Assembly: GCA_964415605.1 (NCBI GenBank) | Contig: CAYQBA010000010.1 | Coordinates: 1-46,146, forward strand | Reading direction: 5' to 3' | Length of the DNA stretch: 46,146 bases | Source: UCB3 sp964415605 | GTDB taxonomy: Bacteria > Chloroflexota > Anaerolineae > Epilineales > Epilineaceae | Shown here: positions 1 through 7,523 of the stretch, piece by piece | How the letters are laid out: every line of letters starts with the position of its first letter | Numbering within the stretch: the first letter of the stretch is position 1 | The notes under the pieces: model-generated | Seen by the model: the letters and a program-made list of their open reading frames with translations, nothing else | What the model was told of the DNA's origin: nothing | Databases searched by the model: none | Position numbers and translations under genes: made by a program

Positions 1-1
1 G

Positions 2-964
2 ATGGCGGCCGATGCGGCCGCCGTCGGGGCCGCCCTGGCCGCCGACGGGATCCCGTTCGCATTCCTCAAGGGCGTCTGGCTCGCGCCGCGGGCCTACGCT
101 CCCCCCGAGATGCGCCCGATGGCGGACATCGACATCGTCGTGCCGCCGGCGAACGCTTTCGCCACCGCCCGTGCGCTGGCCGGTCTCGGCTACGCCCACG
201 TCGGCACCTCGCGCAAACACCTGCGATTCCTGCGGCCCGACAACCACGCGGTCGCCGACGGGCGCGGCGAGCACCCCGACAATCCCCGGCCGGTCGAGGT
301 CCACACCCGCGTCGCCGAGTCGTTCCGCGGCATCGGCATGGACGTGACCGATCACCTGGACCTCGACCGGCCCGCCGCCGACTGGCCGCCGGCGCTGGCG
401 CTCGTGCACGTGGCGATGCACACGACCGTCGACATGCTGGGCCGGCGCCTGCGGCTCGTCCAGCTCCTCGACGTCGCGCGCCTGGCCGCCGGGCTCTCCG
501 CCGCCGACTGGACGACGGTCCGGCGGATCACCGCGACGCCGCCCCGCGCCAGGTTCGTATGGCCGTCGTTGGCGCTGGCCGAGCGCGTCGCCGGCGCGCC
601 TGTCGACGCCGCGACGATGGCCGCCTTGCGCCTCGCGGTCCGGCCCGCGCTTGCCGACTGGGTCTCCGCCGCCGAAGTCGACGCCCTCGGCCACTTCGGT
701 CGCGGCGGCGCCGCCCGCGACCTCTTCGAGGTGCCGCGGATCTGGCCGCGGTCGACCGCCGAGTCGCTGACGGTGTGGCGGTTCATCGCGCTGCCCGGCC
801 GATGGGACCTCGCCGACCGCTATCCCGCCCTCGCGCGCGGCCCGCTGTGGCCGCTGGTGTACGCGCGCCACGCGGGCTTCACCGCGACCCTGGCGGTCAG
901 GCGCTGGCGCCAACGCCCGCGCCGTGGGGGTTCGACGTCCAAACCACCCGCCGCGGGCGCGTGA
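2..964 (+). CDS. Nucleotidyltransferase-fold protein (NTP_transf_5-like), 5' end cut by window
   Basis: About 320 residues are visible. The first ATG lies on the window edge, so the true N-terminus is probably outside. The stretch FLKGVWLAPRAY (21-32) followed by RPMADIDIVV (38-47) has the LKG...R-P-x-x-D-x-D layout of the uncharacterised nucleotidyltransferase family (PF14907-type); D42 and D44 would be the metal-binding pair. These proteins are usually somewhat longer, with an extra helical segment before the LKG motif, which fits truncation here. In the family they often sit in polysaccharide or secondary-metabolite loci, but the substrate is unknown and the upstream neighbours are not visible. 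The C-terminus is rich in Arg. The gene converges on the Crp/Fnr gene with a 101-base spacer. The family call is fairly firm; the function is open. Confidence 0.6.
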   Translation: MAADAAAVGAALAADGIPFAFLKGVWLAPRAYAPPEMRPMADIDIVVPPANAFATARALAGLGYAHVGTSRKHLRFLRPDNHAVADGRGEHPDNPRPVEVHTRVAESFRGIGMDVTDHLDLDRPAADWPPALALVHVAMHTTVDMLGRRLRLVQLLDVARLAAGLSAADWTTVRRITATPPRARFVWPSLALAERVAGAPVDAATMAALRLAVRPALADWVSAAEVDALGHFGRGGAARDLFEVPRIWPRSTAESLTVWRFIALPGRWDLADRYPALARGPLWPLVYARHAGFTATLAVRRWRQRPRRGGSTSKPPAAGA

Positions 965-1014
965 GCCGCCCCCCGCTCGCGCGGCCCCTGTGCATCCTCA
1001 TCTGCCGCCCGCCG

Positions 1015-1040
1015 CCGGCGCGCGAGCCGCCCCGCGCCGG
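1015..1040. terminator. Hairpin between convergent genes
   Basis: CCGGCGCG (1015-1022) pairs with CGCGCCGG (1033-1040) across a 10-base loop, in the 101-base spacer between the two converging genes. There is no T tract, so it may only be a weak bidirectional terminator or a chance GC hairpin. Confidence 0.3.
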
Positions 1041-1065
1041 CGCCGTTCGCCCGGCAGACCGCGCG

Positions 1066-1761
1066 CTAGCCCCGCCCCTCGCCCAGGGCCGCCCGGAACG
1101 CGTCCTCCCGCAGGATCGTGATCCGCCGGTTCTCGTACTTGAGGAGGTACTCGTACTGGTAGTCGCGCATGAGCCGCTCGACCTGGACCGGGTACATCCC
1201 CACCAGCCCGGCGAGGTCCTCGATGGTGACCTCGCGGTCGATGACGAGCCCGCCGTCGGTCTGCTGGCCGTGGCGGGCCGACAGCTCGAACAGGGCCTTG
1301 GCCATCCGCCCGTGCACGTCCAGCATGGCGATGTCCGCCAGGCGCTGGTTCATGTTCCGGATGATCCGCGACAGCGCCGAGAGCAGCCCCCGGAGCGCCG
1401 TGATGTCGGACTCGACGAGCGCCATGAAGTCGCGGCGGTGCACGACCAGCAGCGTCGCGGGCGCCGTGGCGGTCGCCGTCGCCGAGCGCGGGGAGTTGTC
1501 CAGCAGCGAGAGCTCGCCGAACGCGTCGCCGGGGCCCAGCAGCGCCAGCGTGATGTCGCGGTCGGTCGGCGACTTCACGGCGATCTTCACCTCGCCCTCG
1601 CCGATCAGGAACACGGCGTTGCCGGGATCGCCTTCCTCGAAGATCACGTCGCCGGCGTTGAAGTGACGGTGCTGCACATGCATCGCCAGCTGGGCGAGGT
1701 GCTCGGCCGAGAGGTCCTGGAAGAACTTGTTTCGCTGCAGGGCGTCGATATCGGTCTGCAT
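1066..1761 (-). CDS. Crp/Fnr-family transcriptional regulator
   Basis: The protein is 231 residues, the usual length for the family. An N-terminal cyclic-nucleotide-binding-like beta barrel spans about 12-125, including FEEGD (41-45) and the phosphate-cassette-like GELSLLDNSPRSA (82-94). A long dimerisation helix follows (about 115-145), then a C-terminal winged helix-turn-helix (about 148-218). The cassette has the PRSA pattern seen in cAMP-binding members, but the ligand cannot be proven. No FNR-type N-terminal cysteine cluster is present, so it is not an iron-sulfur oxygen sensor. I chose the ATG at 1761 because GGAG lies about 8 bases upstream and the domain starts right after; an upstream in-frame extension would be low-complexity Arg-rich sequence. 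The gene is alone on its transcript, with its own promoter candidate at 1832-1860. Confidence 0.85.
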   Translation of the reverse strand: MQTDIDALQRNKFFQDLSAEHLAQLAMHVQHRHFNAGDVIFEEGDPGNAVFLIGEGEVKIAVKSPTDRDITLALLGPGDAFGELSLLDNSPRSATATATAPATLLVVHRRDFMALVESDITALRGLLSALSRIIRNMNQRLADIAMLDVHGRMAKALFELSARHGQQTDGGLVIDREVTIEDLAGLVGMYPVQVERLMRDYQYEYLLKYENRRITILREDAFRAALGEGRG

Positions 1762-1831
1762 GTCGCTGCTCCGGTGGTCGGCGTGGCTGGCGCGGGAAGT
1801 TGGGCGGCCGTGTCGACGGCCTGCTGAGGCT

Positions 1832-1860
1832 ATTGTGCCCCGGTCGGGACGGGCGCGCAA
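1832..1860 (-). promoter_or_regulatory. Promoter candidate for the Crp/Fnr gene
   Basis: Read on the minus strand, TTGCGC (1860-1855) and CACAAT (1837-1832) are separated by exactly 17 bases. Transcription would start near 1825, giving a leader of about 64 bases before the ATG at 1761. Each box has four of the six sigma-70 consensus bases. Confidence 0.45.
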
Positions 1861-1882
1861 GTGGCGTCACGGGCGGCGCGGA

Positions 1883-2512
1883 TCAGATGTCCGTCAGCAA
1901 GGCCCCCCCGCGGTAGAAGAGGTAGATCGCCACCATTTGGATCACGTGGTACACGTCGTTGTGGTTGAAGCGCGGGCCGAGCCCGAGCCTGGCTTGCTGG
2001 ATGGCCGAGCCGGCGAGCGACACCAGCACGGCGCCGAGGATCCACGGGGCGGCGGGCGCGTCACCCCGCCCGATGGACCACAGCTGGAGGATGACCACCC
2101 CCAGCATCGCGCTGCCGTAGTCCAGGATCGCCGTGCGGAACACCGGCCGGCGGACCAGCCAGGCCAGATACAGCACGAGCTTGACGCCGACGGCGCCGAT
2201 CAGCCAGCCCTGCGCGGGCGGCGGCGCGACGGACCGGACGGTGGCCGCCAGCATGCCCGCCCCCGCCGCCCCGATGGCGGCCAGCGACGCCAGCCACACG
2301 CCGTGCTGCATCCGGGGCGACAGGTAGTCGACCAGGCCGTGCGCCGCCGCACCGGAGGCGGCCCCCACGCCGAGGGCGACGAGCGCCAACGCCCACCACC
2401 GCCCGGCCTCGCCCGTGCCGGCGGGCTCGGCGAGGAGCCAGCTCGCCAGCACGAAGCACTCGACGGCGAGCACGGCGTCGGTGAACGTGGTCATCGGTTC
2501 TTGAATGCGCAT
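1883..2512 (-). CDS. Seven-helix integral membrane protein of unknown function (DUF6962-like)
   Basis: 209 residues. I count about seven hydrophobic segments (roughly 10-28, 37-58, 74-97, 107-127, 133-152, 158-177, 188-205). The last carries a polar signature, FNHNDVYHVIQMVAIYLFYR, and the second holds S...H...D (ASGAAAHGLVD). This resembles bacterial DUF6962-type proteins from memory; the name is not certain. Histidines and an Asp/Asn cluster inside predicted helices suggest a metal or proton site rather than a pure structural protein. The start at 2512 is chosen because a good promoter ends just 7 bases before that ATG and there is no Shine-Dalgarno for it or for the second ATG at 2494, so the mRNA is probably leaderless. 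It is divergent from the aldehyde dehydrogenase gene. Confidence 0.6.
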   Translation of the reverse strand: MRIQEPMTTFTDAVLAVECFVLASWLLAEPAGTGEAGRWWALALVALGVGAASGAAAHGLVDYLSPRMQHGVWLASLAAIGAAGAGMLAATVRSVAPPPAQGWLIGAVGVKLVLYLAWLVRRPVFRTAILDYGSAMLGVVILQLWSIGRGDAPAAPWILGAVLVSLAGSAIQQARLGLGPRFNHNDVYHVIQMVAIYLFYRGGALLTDI

Positions 2513-2519
2513 CGGCGAT

Positions 2520-2548
2520 AGGATAACATGCGCTTGCGCCGCCGTAAA
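2520..2548 (-). promoter_or_regulatory. Extended -10 promoter for a leaderless gene
   Basis: On the minus strand TTTACG (2548-2543), a 17-base spacer, then TG-T-TATCCT with the -10 hexamer at 2525-2520. Seven bases separate the hexamer from the ATG at 2512, so the start point would be the A of the start codon. Confidence 0.5.
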
Positions 2549-2614
2549 CCGGCCGGGCGCGACGCCGAGCCCGGCCATGCCGGGCCGAACCACACGACGG
2601 CCAGACAGGTGCCG

Positions 2615-3994
2615 ATGCTCCTCCAATCGATCAACCCCGCCACCGGCGACGTCGTCCGGACCTGGCCGGCGATGGATGCCGCCGCGTGCGCCGCGACGGT
2701 CGACGCCGCCGGCCGGGCGCAAGGCGCGTGGCGCCGCGTGCCGATCGAGGCGCGCGCCGCGATCGTCCGGCGCGCCGCGCGCCTGCTCGAGCGCGATCGC
2801 GAGGCGCTGGCGCGCGGGATGACCGCCGAGATGGGCAAGCCGATCGTTCAGAGCCGCGCCGAGATCGACAAATGCGCCTGGGCGTGCGACCACTTCGCCG
2901 CGCATGGCCCCGGGCTCCTCGCCCCCGAGATCGTCCCGACCGACGCGCGCCGGAGCTACGTCGCGTACCGGCCGCTCGGTGTCGTCCTGGCGATCATGCC
3001 GTGGAACTTCCCGTACTGGCAGGTGCTGCGCTTCGCGGCGCCGGCGCTCGTCGCCGGCAACGCCGTCGTCCTCAAGCACGCCCCGAACGTCACGGGCTGC
3101 GCGCTGGCCGTGGCGGACATCTGGCGCGAGGCCGGGCTGCCGGACGGCCTCTTCGGCGTCTTGCGGGTCGCGCCCGCGGCGGTCGATGTCGTGGTCGCCG
3201 AGCTCATCGCCCACCCGGCGGTGCAAGCCGTGACGCTGACCGGCAGCACCCGCGCCGGCCGGGCCGTGGCCGCCCGCGCCGGGGCGCACGGGAAGAAGAC
3301 CGTCCTCGAGCTCGGCGGCAGCGACCCCGCGGTGGTGCTGGCCGACGCCGACGTCGACGCGGCCGCCCGGGTGTGCGCGGCGGCCCGGCTGATCAACAGC
3401 GGCCAGAGTTGCATCGCCGCCAAGCGCTTCGTCGTGGTGGAGGACGTGCGTGCTGCGTTCACCGACCGCCTGGTCGCGCACCTGGCGGCCGCCCGGGTCG
3501 GCGATCCGCTCGACGAGCGCACCGAGGTCGGCCCCTTGGCGCGCATCGACCTGCGGAGCACGCTGCACCGCCAGGTGGCGGACAGCGTGGCGGCCGGGGC
3601 GCGCGCGATCCTCGGGGGCCTGCTGCCCGACGGGCCCGGCGCGTACTACCCGGTGACCGTGCTCGATGGCGTGGCGCCCGGCATGTCGGCGTACGCCGAG
3701 GAGACGTTTGGCCCGGTGGCGGCCATCATCGCGGCCCGCGACACGGCGGATGCGCTCCGCATCGCCAACGACACGGCCTATGGCCTCGGCGCGGCGGTGT
3801 ACACTGCCGACGCCGCGGCCGGCGAGGCCATCGCGCTCGAAGACCTCGACGCGGGGGCGTGTTTCGTCAACGGCATGGTGAAGTCCGACCCGCGCCTGCC
3901 GTTCGGCGGGATCAAGGCCTCCGGCTATGGGCGCGAGATGGGGGCGTTCGGCATCCGGGAGTTTGTCAACGTCAAGACGGTGTTCGTGGCATGA
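2615..3994 (+). CDS. Aldehyde dehydrogenase, succinate-semialdehyde dehydrogenase type
   Basis: 459 residues, the normal length for an NAD(P)-dependent aldehyde dehydrogenase. The general base lies in VLELGGSDP (E232) and the nucleophile in NSGQSCIAAKR (C266); their 34-residue spacing is the family standard. IMPWNFPYWQ and TGSTRAGRAV mark the coenzyme-binding half. The C-terminal GYGREMGAFGIREFVNVKTV is typical of the NAD-dependent succinate-semialdehyde dehydrogenase clade (GabD/YneI-like). The ATG at 2615 is preferred: AGGTG lies just upstream and family homology begins there, whereas a 29-residue upstream extension is low complexity. The stop overlaps the kynureninase start (ATGA), so the pair is translationally coupled. 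In that context it could instead act on a semialdehyde from tryptophan/kynurenine breakdown; the substrate is inferred only. Confidence 0.88.
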   Translation: MLLQSINPATGDVVRTWPAMDAAACAATVDAAGRAQGAWRRVPIEARAAIVRRAARLLERDREALARGMTAEMGKPIVQSRAEIDKCAWACDHFAAHGPGLLAPEIVPTDARRSYVAYRPLGVVLAIMPWNFPYWQVLRFAAPALVAGNAVVLKHAPNVTGCALAVADIWREAGLPDGLFGVLRVAPAAVDVVVAELIAHPAVQAVTLTGSTRAGRAVAARAGAHGKKTVLELGGSDPAVVLADADVDAAARVCAAARLINSGQSCIAAKRFVVVEDVRAAFTDRLVAHLAAARVGDPLDERTEVGPLARIDLRSTLHRQVADSVAAGARAILGGLLPDGPGAYYPVTVLDGVAPGMSAYAEETFGPVAAIIAARDTADALRIANDTAYGLGAAVYTADAAAGEAIALEDLDAGACFVNGMVKSDPRLPFGGIKASGYGREMGAFGIREFVNVKTVFVA

Positions 3995-5292
3995 GCGACG
4001 ACGGGGGTGATCGCGTGGATGCGGATGGGTTGGGCGACGCACCGCCGCCAACGGCGGCGGCGAGCCGCGCCGCGTGCCTGGCCCTGGATCGCGCGGACCC
4101 GCTGGCAGGGCTGCGGGACGCCTTCACGCTCCCGGACGGTGTGATCTACCTCGACGGCAACTCGCTCGGCCCGCCCGTGGCCGGCGTGCGCGCGCGGATG
4201 GCCGAGGCCATCGACGGCGCGTGGGGCACGGGCTTGATCCGCAGCTGGAACACGGCCGGCTGGATCGACGCGCCGTTGCGGCTCGGGGACCGGATCGCTC
4301 GCCTCGTGGGCGCCGCGCCAGGCACGGTGGCGGTGTGCGACAGCACGTCGGTCAACGTGTTCAAGCTGGTGGTGGCGGCGCTGCGCGCCCGGCCGGGCCG
4401 CGGCCTGATCGTCACCGAGGCCGGCAACTTCCCCACCGACCTGTACATGGCGCAGGGCGCGCTCGGCCTCCTGGGGGGCGATCGCGCGATCCGGTACGCC
4501 CGCGGCGGCACGGTGGTCGACGCCATCGACGCCGACACGGCGCTGGTCATGTTGACCCACGTCAACTACAAGACGGGCCGGATGCACGACATGGCGGCCG
4601 TCACGCGGGCGGCGCACGCGGCGGGCGCGCTGGTCTTGTGGGACCTGGCGCACAGCGCGGGCGCCGTGCCGGTGGACCTCGCGGGCGCCGCCGCCGACCT
4701 GGCCGTGGGCTGCACGTACAAGTATCTGAACGGCGGCCCCGGGGCGCCGGCGTTCCTCTACGTCGCGCCGGCGCTCCAGGACCAGATGGAACCCGTCCTG
4801 AGCGGCTGGATGGGCCACGCGGCGCCGTTCGCCTTCGACCCGCGGTACGCGCCCGCGCCGGGCATTCGCCGCCACCTGGTGGGCACGCCCCCCATCCTTG
4901 CCCTGGTGGCGCTCGAGGCGGCGCTGGAGGTGTGGGATGGCGTCGACCTGGCCGCCGTGCGTGCGAAGAGCATGGCGCTTGGCGACGGCTTCATCGCGTT
5001 GGTCGAGGCAACGTGCGCGGGCCACGGCCTGACCCTCGCGTCGCCGCGCGACGCGGCGACCCGCGGCAGCCAGGTGTCGCTGGCGCACCCCGAGGCCTAC
5101 GCCGTCATGCAGGCGCTGATCGCGCGCGGGGTGATCGGCGATTTCCGCGAGCCCGACGTGATGCGCTTCGGCTTCGCGCCGTTGTATACCCGGCATGTCG
5201 ATGTGTGGGACGCCGTCGACACGCTGCGGGAGGTGCTCGCGACTCGGGCGTGGGACACCCCCGCGTTCCGGACCCGTGCCCTCGTGACGTGA
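3991..5292 (+). CDS. kynU: Kynureninase
   Basis: 433 residues. It is a PLP enzyme of fold type I that cleaves kynurenine to anthranilate plus alanine (or 3-hydroxykynurenine to 3-hydroxyanthranilate). The N-terminal IYLDGNSLGPP, the cofactor lysine in CTYKYLNGGPG (K244), GWMGH and RHLVGTPPI are diagnostic for kynureninase rather than for a cysteine desulfurase. DLAHSAGAVPVDL supplies the Asp/His residues that pack on the cofactor. Its ATG overlaps the stop of the aldehyde dehydrogenase by four bases. Tryptophan dioxygenase and kynurenine formamidase are not in the window, so the rest of the pathway must be elsewhere or kynurenine is taken up. Confidence 0.92.
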   Translation: MSDDGGDRVDADGLGDAPPPTAAASRAACLALDRADPLAGLRDAFTLPDGVIYLDGNSLGPPVAGVRARMAEAIDGAWGTGLIRSWNTAGWIDAPLRLGDRIARLVGAAPGTVAVCDSTSVNVFKLVVAALRARPGRGLIVTEAGNFPTDLYMAQGALGLLGGDRAIRYARGGTVVDAIDADTALVMLTHVNYKTGRMHDMAAVTRAAHAAGALVLWDLAHSAGAVPVDLAGAAADLAVGCTYKYLNGGPGAPAFLYVAPALQDQMEPVLSGWMGHAAPFAFDPRYAPAPGIRRHLVGTPPILALVALEAALEVWDGVDLAAVRAKSMALGDGFIALVEATCAGHGLTLASPRDAATRGSQVSLAHPEAYAVMQALIARGVIGDFREPDVMRFGFAPLYTRHVDVWDAVDTLREVLATRAWDTPAFRTRALVT

Positions 5293-5362
5293 CCGCCGGG
5301 CGGCCGTCCCGGCCTGTTCGGGTCCGGCCGACGTAAGGCGCGGTGCGCGCGACTCGTCCAAG

Positions 5363-5380
5363 CGGCATCCGTGGATGCCG
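5363..5380. promoter_or_regulatory. 18-base inverted repeat upstream of secreted-protein gene
   Basis: CGGCATCC-GT-GGATGCCG is a perfect 8-base inverted repeat with a two-base centre, 35 bases before the ATG at 5415 and 70 bases after kynU. The tiny loop favours a protein-binding operator over a terminator, but no companion copy was found. Confidence 0.35.
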
Positions 5381-5414
5381 GATTCCTGACGTTCGACACG
5401 CAAGGAGCAACGGA

Positions 5415-6041
5415 ATGATTGGCGCTTCAATCGGACCCGTGATGCATGGGCTCGGCCGGCGCGGCCTGGCCGTCGGGGCCTTCGCGATGGCGGTCGCCGG
5501 CATGGCCGGCCAGACCGTCGCGGCGCAGCCGCGCGGGGGCCAGCCGCTGCCGGTCGCCGGCCAGTGGTGCGGGCTCGCGGACGGCGGCGTCGTTCGCCTG
5601 CAGGTATCGACCGACGGGCGGTTCGTCGAGTCGATCGCCATCGACACCGACCGCGGCTCGCTCTCGTCGGCGGAAGGCACGGTCGTCGTGCCGCGCGCCC
5701 AGATCGCCGATGCCAAGTTCATCTTCCGCGGCGGCGACAACAGCCGCGATCGCTGCGAGCCGACCCGCTGCACCGGCCCGGGCTGTCTCCCGGGGGCGTC
5801 GGGCCGCAATCGGCCCGGCGGCGGGCGCGATGCGTGCGCCGAATACCCCAACACGGGGATTATGCTGCGCGGGACGTTCCTCCAGCCCGACTACGTGCGC
5901 GGCAACTACACCGGCCAGATCACGACCGTGCTGCGGCCGGCCAACCCGCGCGGCGGACCCGGGAGCGGCGCGGTGACCAGCAGCCGGCGGATCGTCGGCA
6001 ACTACGTGGCTTGGCCGGCGGGGTCGGCGCCCTGTCCGTAG
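5415..6041 (+). CDS. Secreted six-cysteine protein of unknown function
   Basis: 208 residues starting with an ATG that has AAGGAG 8 bases upstream. Residues 1-38 look like a signal peptide (RR followed by a hydrophobic stretch and an AQP/VAAQ-type cleavage region). The mature part has six cysteines (52, 114, 119, 124, 141, 207), enough for three disulfides, four of them in a Gly/Arg/Pro-rich loop at about 108-145. Flanking segments look like beta strands (VVRLQVSTDGRFVESIAI and GTFLQPDYVRGNYTGQITTV), so a beta-sandwich or small barrel with a cysteine-rich insertion is likely. I do not recognise a family. It lies 27 bases before the hydrolase-like gene with no terminator in between, so the two are probably co-transcribed and both exported. 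Confidence 0.6.
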   Translation: MIGASIGPVMHGLGRRGLAVGAFAMAVAGMAGQTVAAQPRGGQPLPVAGQWCGLADGGVVRLQVSTDGRFVESIAIDTDRGSLSSAEGTVVVPRAQIADAKFIFRGGDNSRDRCEPTRCTGPGCLPGASGRNRPGGGRDACAEYPNTGIMLRGTFLQPDYVRGNYTGQITTVLRPANPRGGPGSGAVTSSRRIVGNYVAWPAGSAPCP

Positions 6042-6068
6042 GCACTTTGCCCCAAACAGGAGACCGAC

Positions 6069-7523
6069 ATGTTGCGACGCCTCGCCCTGGCCGCGCTGAC
6101 GGCGCTCGTCCTCGCGCTTCCGGCGCCGCGTGGCTTCCCTCGTCATGCGGGCGCGGCGCCCGCCGCCGGCGATCCCTCCGTGCGGGGCCCGTCGGCCTTC
6201 GCGAAGGCCGAGATCACCTACACCGACGCTGATCGGCAGCGGATCGCCGACGTGACGTGGCCGACCGCCGGCCCGCCCGGCCCCATCGTCGTCATCCTGC
6301 CCTCGGGGTCGATGGGCGGCGCCGCGAACCACGTGGGACACGCCGAGCACCTGGCAAGCTGGGGCTTCGTCGTGGCGGTGGTCCGCGACGGCCTCATCGA
6401 CGACGCGAGCGGCTTTGCGCGCGTCGGCCACCGCGCGGTGCTGGCGCTGGACGCCGTCCGGGCCGCCAGCCAGGTGGCCGGGCGCTTCACCGATCGGGCC
6501 GCCGTCGTCGGCGCGCACTTCGGCGGGACGGCGGCCCTGGCGGCGGCCCTTGAAGACCCGCGCTTCAACGCCGTGGTCTCGCTGCACGCGTCGACCTTCG
6601 GCCCCGGGCAGGGCCGCTACGAGGTCGGCGTGCCGTACCTCGGGCTGGGCGGCGTGTCGGAGGGCGGGTTCTTCTGCCCGCTCGGCCAGTCGTGGGACGA
6701 CGTGTACTTCGGCTCGGGCGTGGTGCACAAGGCGGGCATGATGTTCCCCGACGCAAGCCCGCTGGACTTCCAGGAGCCGCCGTATCGCGACGGCGGCCTC
6801 CTGTGCGGCAATCCCAGCGGGCAGCCCATCACGGCCATCCGCGGCTTGATGACGGCATGGCTGCAGTACTACCTGCGCGGCGACGCGTCGTACTACGCCA
6901 ACCTGTACGGCCCCGAGGGCGCCCCGCTCAAGCCGGGCAACGTCAGCGACAGCCGCAACGAGAACGCGCCGCGCCGGCTCGCCGCGGTCCCGACTTCGGG
7001 CGGCGGGGCCGAGCTGACGTGGGCGAAGGACTTCACGGATGCCACCGTGATCCAGAGCTACGTGGTGTCGCGCGCCGAGGGGGCGGGCGCGTTCCGCCCG
7101 GTGGCGACGGTCCCCCTGGCGCAGACCACCTTCGTCGACCCGACGCTCGTCGGCGGCACCGCCTACCGGTACACGGTGGCGTTCCGCGACAAGGCCGGCA
7201 ACCTGTTCAAGGCGTCGGAGCCGGTGTCGATCTTCGGGGGCGCCCCGACGGTCACGCCGACCGCCACGGCCACCGCCACCCGCACGCCGTCGCCGACGCG
7301 CACGGCGACGGTGCCCGTCACGCCCTCGGCCACGCGGACGGCCTCGCCCACCCGCACGCCGTCGAACACGCCCACCTCGCGGCCGGGAACGCCGACCCGG
7401 ACCGCCACGCCGACGCCGGCCATCGAAGTCACGCCGACCGCCGGCACGCCGCCGGTGCTGCGCCCGTGGGCGTACCTGCCGGCGTTGAAGAAGGAGGCCA
7501 GCGGCACGACCGCTGTCAGGTGA
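6069..7523 (+). CDS. Secreted alpha/beta-hydrolase-like protein with fibronectin type III domain, probably catalytically dead
   Basis: 484 residues; AGGAG (6058-6062) lies 6 bases before the ATG. Order: signal peptide (1-30), alpha/beta-hydrolase region (about 45-295) resembling the PET-hydrolase/chlorophyllase-type lipases, an FN3 domain (about 300-395), a Thr/Pro linker (about 396-465) and the tail PWAYLPALKKEA. The nucleophile elbow, normally G-x-S-x-G, reads GAHFGG with His150 in place of Ser. The position expected for the catalytic His (usually DANHCDFQ-like) reads DASPLDFQ with Pro231, and the acid-loop position reads GGVSEGGFFCP. The end RGLMTAWLQYYLRGDASYYANLYG matches the family closely, so this is a real relative, not a misread frame. 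It may bind a polymer or lipid instead of cleaving it. It converges with the reductase gene, overlapping 8 bases. Confidence 0.7.
   Translation: MLRRLALAALTALVLALPAPRGFPRHAGAAPAAGDPSVRGPSAFAKAEITYTDADRQRIADVTWPTAGPPGPIVVILPSGSMGGAANHVGHAEHLASWGFVVAVVRDGLIDDASGFARVGHRAVLALDAVRAASQVAGRFTDRAAVVGAHFGGTAALAAALEDPRFNAVVSLHASTFGPGQGRYEVGVPYLGLGGVSEGGFFCPLGQSWDDVYFGSGVVHKAGMMFPDASPLDFQEPPYRDGGLLCGNPSGQPITAIRGLMTAWLQYYLRGDASYYANLYGPEGAPLKPGNVSDSRNENAPRRLAAVPTSGGGAELTWAKDFTDATVIQSYVVSRAEGAGAFRPVATVPLAQTTFVDPTLVGGTAYRYTVAFRDKAGNLFKASEPVSIFGGAPTVTPTATATATRTPSPTRTATVPVTPSATRTASPTRTPSNTPTSRPGTPTRTATPTPAIEVTPTAGTPPVLRPWAYLPALKKEASGTTAVR

Noticed and set aside
2513..4051. Minus-strand frame extending the membrane protein to 722 residues
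   Set aside because: The upstream part is antisense to aldehyde dehydrogenase and looks like shadow sequence; a promoter next to 2512 fixes the start.
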